Source: Syntrophus sp. PtaU1.Bin005
Lineage (GTDB): Bacteria > Desulfobacterota > Syntrophia > Syntrophales > Syntrophaceae
DNA: 54,368 nt
Reading direction: 5' to 3'
NCBI GenBank assembly: GCA_002067745.1
Contig: MVRU01000010.1
Span: 1-54,368, forward strand
The notes under the pieces are model-generated. The model saw nothing but the letters and a program-made list of their open reading frames with translations. It was not told the DNA's origin and did not search any database. Positions 52,967 through 54,368 of this stretch are shown here, piece after piece. Made by a program: the position numbers and the translations under genes. Position 1 is the stretch's first letter, and each line of letters starts with the position of its first letter.

Positions 52967-53947
52967 ATGAAAAAAATCCTGGTAACCGGATCAACCGGCC
53001 AGATCGGATCGGAATTGACCCCAGTCCTCAGGAAGGCCTACGGGCAAGAGAACGTTGTCGCTGCCGGACATCGCCGCGAACCTGAATCCGAACTCAGGAA
53101 GAGCGGCCCCTACGGCATCCTGGACGTCCGGGATGCCCTTGAGCTTCAGCACATCGTAACCGATTACAGGATCGACACCATATTTCATCTGGCGTCGATC
53201 CTGTCTGCACGGGCGGAGGAAAATCCCCATCTGGCCTGGGAAATCAACATGGGCGGATTGAAGAATGTGCTGGAGACTGCACGCCGCTGCGGCTGCGCCG
53301 TCTTCTTTCCCAGCTCCATCGCCGTCTTCGGTCCAGGCACGCCGAGGGAAAACGCTCCACAGACGACAATCCAGAGACCGGGCACCCTTTACGGCATTAC
53401 CAAACTGGCCGGCGAACTTCTTTGCGACTATTACTTCCGGCGCTTCGGTGTGGACACGAGGGGGCTCCGCTTTCCGGGACTTATCTCTTCAAGGACACGG
53501 CCCGGCGGCGGCACAACCGACTATGCCGTGGAGATCTTCCATGCCGCCCTGACGGATGGGCGCTACCGCTGCTACCTTGCATCCGACACCCGCCTGGACA
53601 TGATGTACATGCCGGATGCCCTCCGTGCGGCTGTGACTCTGATGGAAACGGACGGCGGTAGACTTTTCCACCGCAACGCCTACAATCTATCCGCCATGAA
53701 TTTCACGCCGGCGGAACTGGTGGAGAAAATCCGTTCGTTCCTGCCCGGATTTTCAATCTCCTACGAGATCGATCCGCTGCGCCAGGCTATTGCCGATTCC
53801 TGGCCCCGGCGCATGGACGACCGTGCGGCACGAACCGAATGGAGTTGGGAACCCCGCTACGATCTTGACGCGACCGTGTCGGATATGATGGAAACACTCG
53901 CCGTGAAACTGGGAAAAGGAGGAGAGAACGGCCATGGCGCTCGATAA
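52967..53947 (+). CDS. SDR-type L-threonine 3-dehydrogenase / NAD-dependent epimerase family
   Basis: Extended short-chain dehydrogenase of 326 residues: G-S-T-G-Q-I-G near the N-terminus for NAD, D-V-R-D, and catalytic Ser (P-S-S-I-A-V-F) with Y-G-I-T-K. The pattern F-G-P-G-T-P-R-E-N, P-T-T-Y-G-like L-Y-G-I-T-K-L-A-G-E and G-G-G-T-T-D-Y-A-V-E-I fits the SDR-type threonine 3-dehydrogenases that oxidise threonine to 2-amino-3-ketobutyrate. The next gene is a 2-amino-3-ketobutyrate CoA-ligase-like enzyme, which strongly supports this. The two overlap by 14 bases. Confidence 0.87.
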   Translation: MKKILVTGSTGQIGSELTPVLRKAYGQENVVAAGHRREPESELRKSGPYGILDVRDALELQHIVTDYRIDTIFHLASILSARAEENPHLAWEINMGGLKNVLETARRCGCAVFFPSSIAVFGPGTPRENAPQTTIQRPGTLYGITKLAGELLCDYYFRRFGVDTRGLRFPGLISSRTRPGGGTTDYAVEIFHAALTDGRYRCYLASDTRLDMMYMPDALRAAVTLMETDGGRLFHRNAYNLSAMNFTPAELVEKIRSFLPGFSISYEIDPLRQAIADSWPRRMDDRAARTEWSWEPRYDLDATVSDMMETLAVKLGKGGENGHGAR

Positions 53948-54368
53948 ACTGAAGCCCATCCTGGAAGCGAAGCTTGAAGAATCGGCCCGGAACGGGATCC
54001 GGAAAAGGCATGAGCGGATCATCACCGGCCGCCAACCCCCCGCCAATGGATACGGACCGAGATATCTCCTTGATGGCTATGAAGGTCGTGCTTTTCTGCG
54101 CATGAATTCAAACTCGTATCTTGGACTCCATGTTCATCCGCGGGTGATTGACGCGGAAGAAAGGGCGGCGCGGCATTTCGGAGCAGGACCAGGGGCCGTG
54201 CGCTTCATCAGCGGAACCCACCAACCTCACATTGAACTGGAACAGCGGCTTGCCGACTTTCACGGACGGGAGGCTGCCATGATCTTCAGCGCCGCCTATG
54301 CCGCCGTCATGGGGGTTCTGCCGCAGCTGATCACTTCCGAAACCCTGGTGGTGAGTGACGCCCTCAAT
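53934..54368 (+). CDS. kbl: 2-amino-3-ketobutyrate CoA ligase-like enzyme, cut by window end
   Basis: N-terminal 145 residues of a PLP-dependent alpha-oxoamine synthase. R-M-N-S-N-S-Y-L-G-L, G-A-G-P-G-A-V-R-F-I-S-G-T, H-I-E-L-E-Q-R-L-A-D-F-H-G and F-S-A-A-Y-A-A are family landmarks (substrate and PLP region). The PLP Lys lies beyond the edge. With threonine dehydrogenase just before it, glycine C-acetyltransferase (threonine to glycine plus acetyl-CoA) is the likely role; the related AONS/ALAS activities cannot be excluded from this part. The ATG at 53934 follows a GGAGGAGAG site and overlaps the upstream stop. Confidence 0.85.
   Translation, partial: MALDKLKPILEAKLEESARNGIRKRHERIITGRQPPANGYGPRYLLDGYEGRAFLRMNSNSYLGLHVHPRVIDAEERAARHFGAGPGAVRFISGTHQPHIELEQRLADFHGREAAMIFSAAYAAVMGVLPQLITSETLVVSDALN

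Overview
The window reads as a chromosomal segment of an anaerobic, Gram-negative, motile bacterium of the former Deltaproteobacteria (Desulfobacterota), most like the Syntrophales (Syntrophus-type). That placement is an inference from gene content and order, not from a marker-gene tree. The supporting points are: the xerD-kdsA-kdsC-lptC-lptA-lptB-rpoN-hpf-ptsN-hprK-rapZ order; a PSP1/RicT-type protein beside holB and tmk; clostridial-type ferredoxin and a flavoredoxin-rubredoxin; and LPS, flagellar stator and cytochrome nitrite reductase genes. Coding density is high. I saw no rRNA or tRNA gene, CRISPR array, insertion sequence or prophage gene.

Layout. 1-7.5 kb: chemotaxis and motility, with a 5'-truncated CheX-like phosphatase, a catalytically degenerate CheD, CheB, CheA, CheY and CheX on the plus strand, converging on a motA-motB stator pair and a PilZ protein on the minus strand. 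7.8-16.6 kb: one long plus-strand run for XerD-type recombinase, Kdo synthesis, LPS export (LptC/A/B), sigma-54, ribosome hibernation and nitrogen-PTS-like regulation. 16.6-24.6 kb: M23 endopeptidase, TypA/BipA, phosphomannomutase/phosphoglucomutase, a lipoprotein, a small membrane protein and a class II aldolase with a long structured leader. 24.9-39.9 kb: a nearly uninterrupted minus-strand block. Read in the transcribed direction it is xseA, xseB, ispA, dxs, tlyA, an ispH-ubiA fusion, a lipoprotein, an Nfu scaffold, ferredoxin, tmk, holB, a RicT-like protein, a Nif3-like protein, fbp and metG. 40.1-47.5 kb: a deoxyhypusine-synthase-like enzyme, a TolC/MacA/MacB export system and an orphan SpoT-type HD protein. 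47.5-54.4 kb: nrfHA nitrite ammonification genes, a SYLF lipoprotein, a flavoredoxin-rubredoxin fusion, a thioesterase and a threonine-to-glycine pair (tdh-kbl, the second cut by the window edge).

The genes form several working sets: stator and chemotaxis control; outer-membrane LPS assembly; isoprenoid supply (dxs, ispH, ispA) beside Fe-S and ferredoxin genes that could serve IspH; gluconeogenesis (aldolase and FBPase); and anaerobic redox or stress chemistry (NrfHA, rubredoxin fusion).

No wholly new multi-gene system is evident. The most unusual points are: the CheD homologue that has lost both its catalytic Cys and His; the IspH protein fused to a UbiA-like membrane domain with a degraded first Asp-rich motif; the flavoredoxin-rubredoxin gene with a strong internal ribosome-binding site that should also yield free rubredoxin; the stand-alone RSH-type HD protein behind an extended -10 promoter; the HprK homologue lacking its usual His and any HPr nearby; and a possible small RNA or attenuated leader ahead of the aldolase gene.
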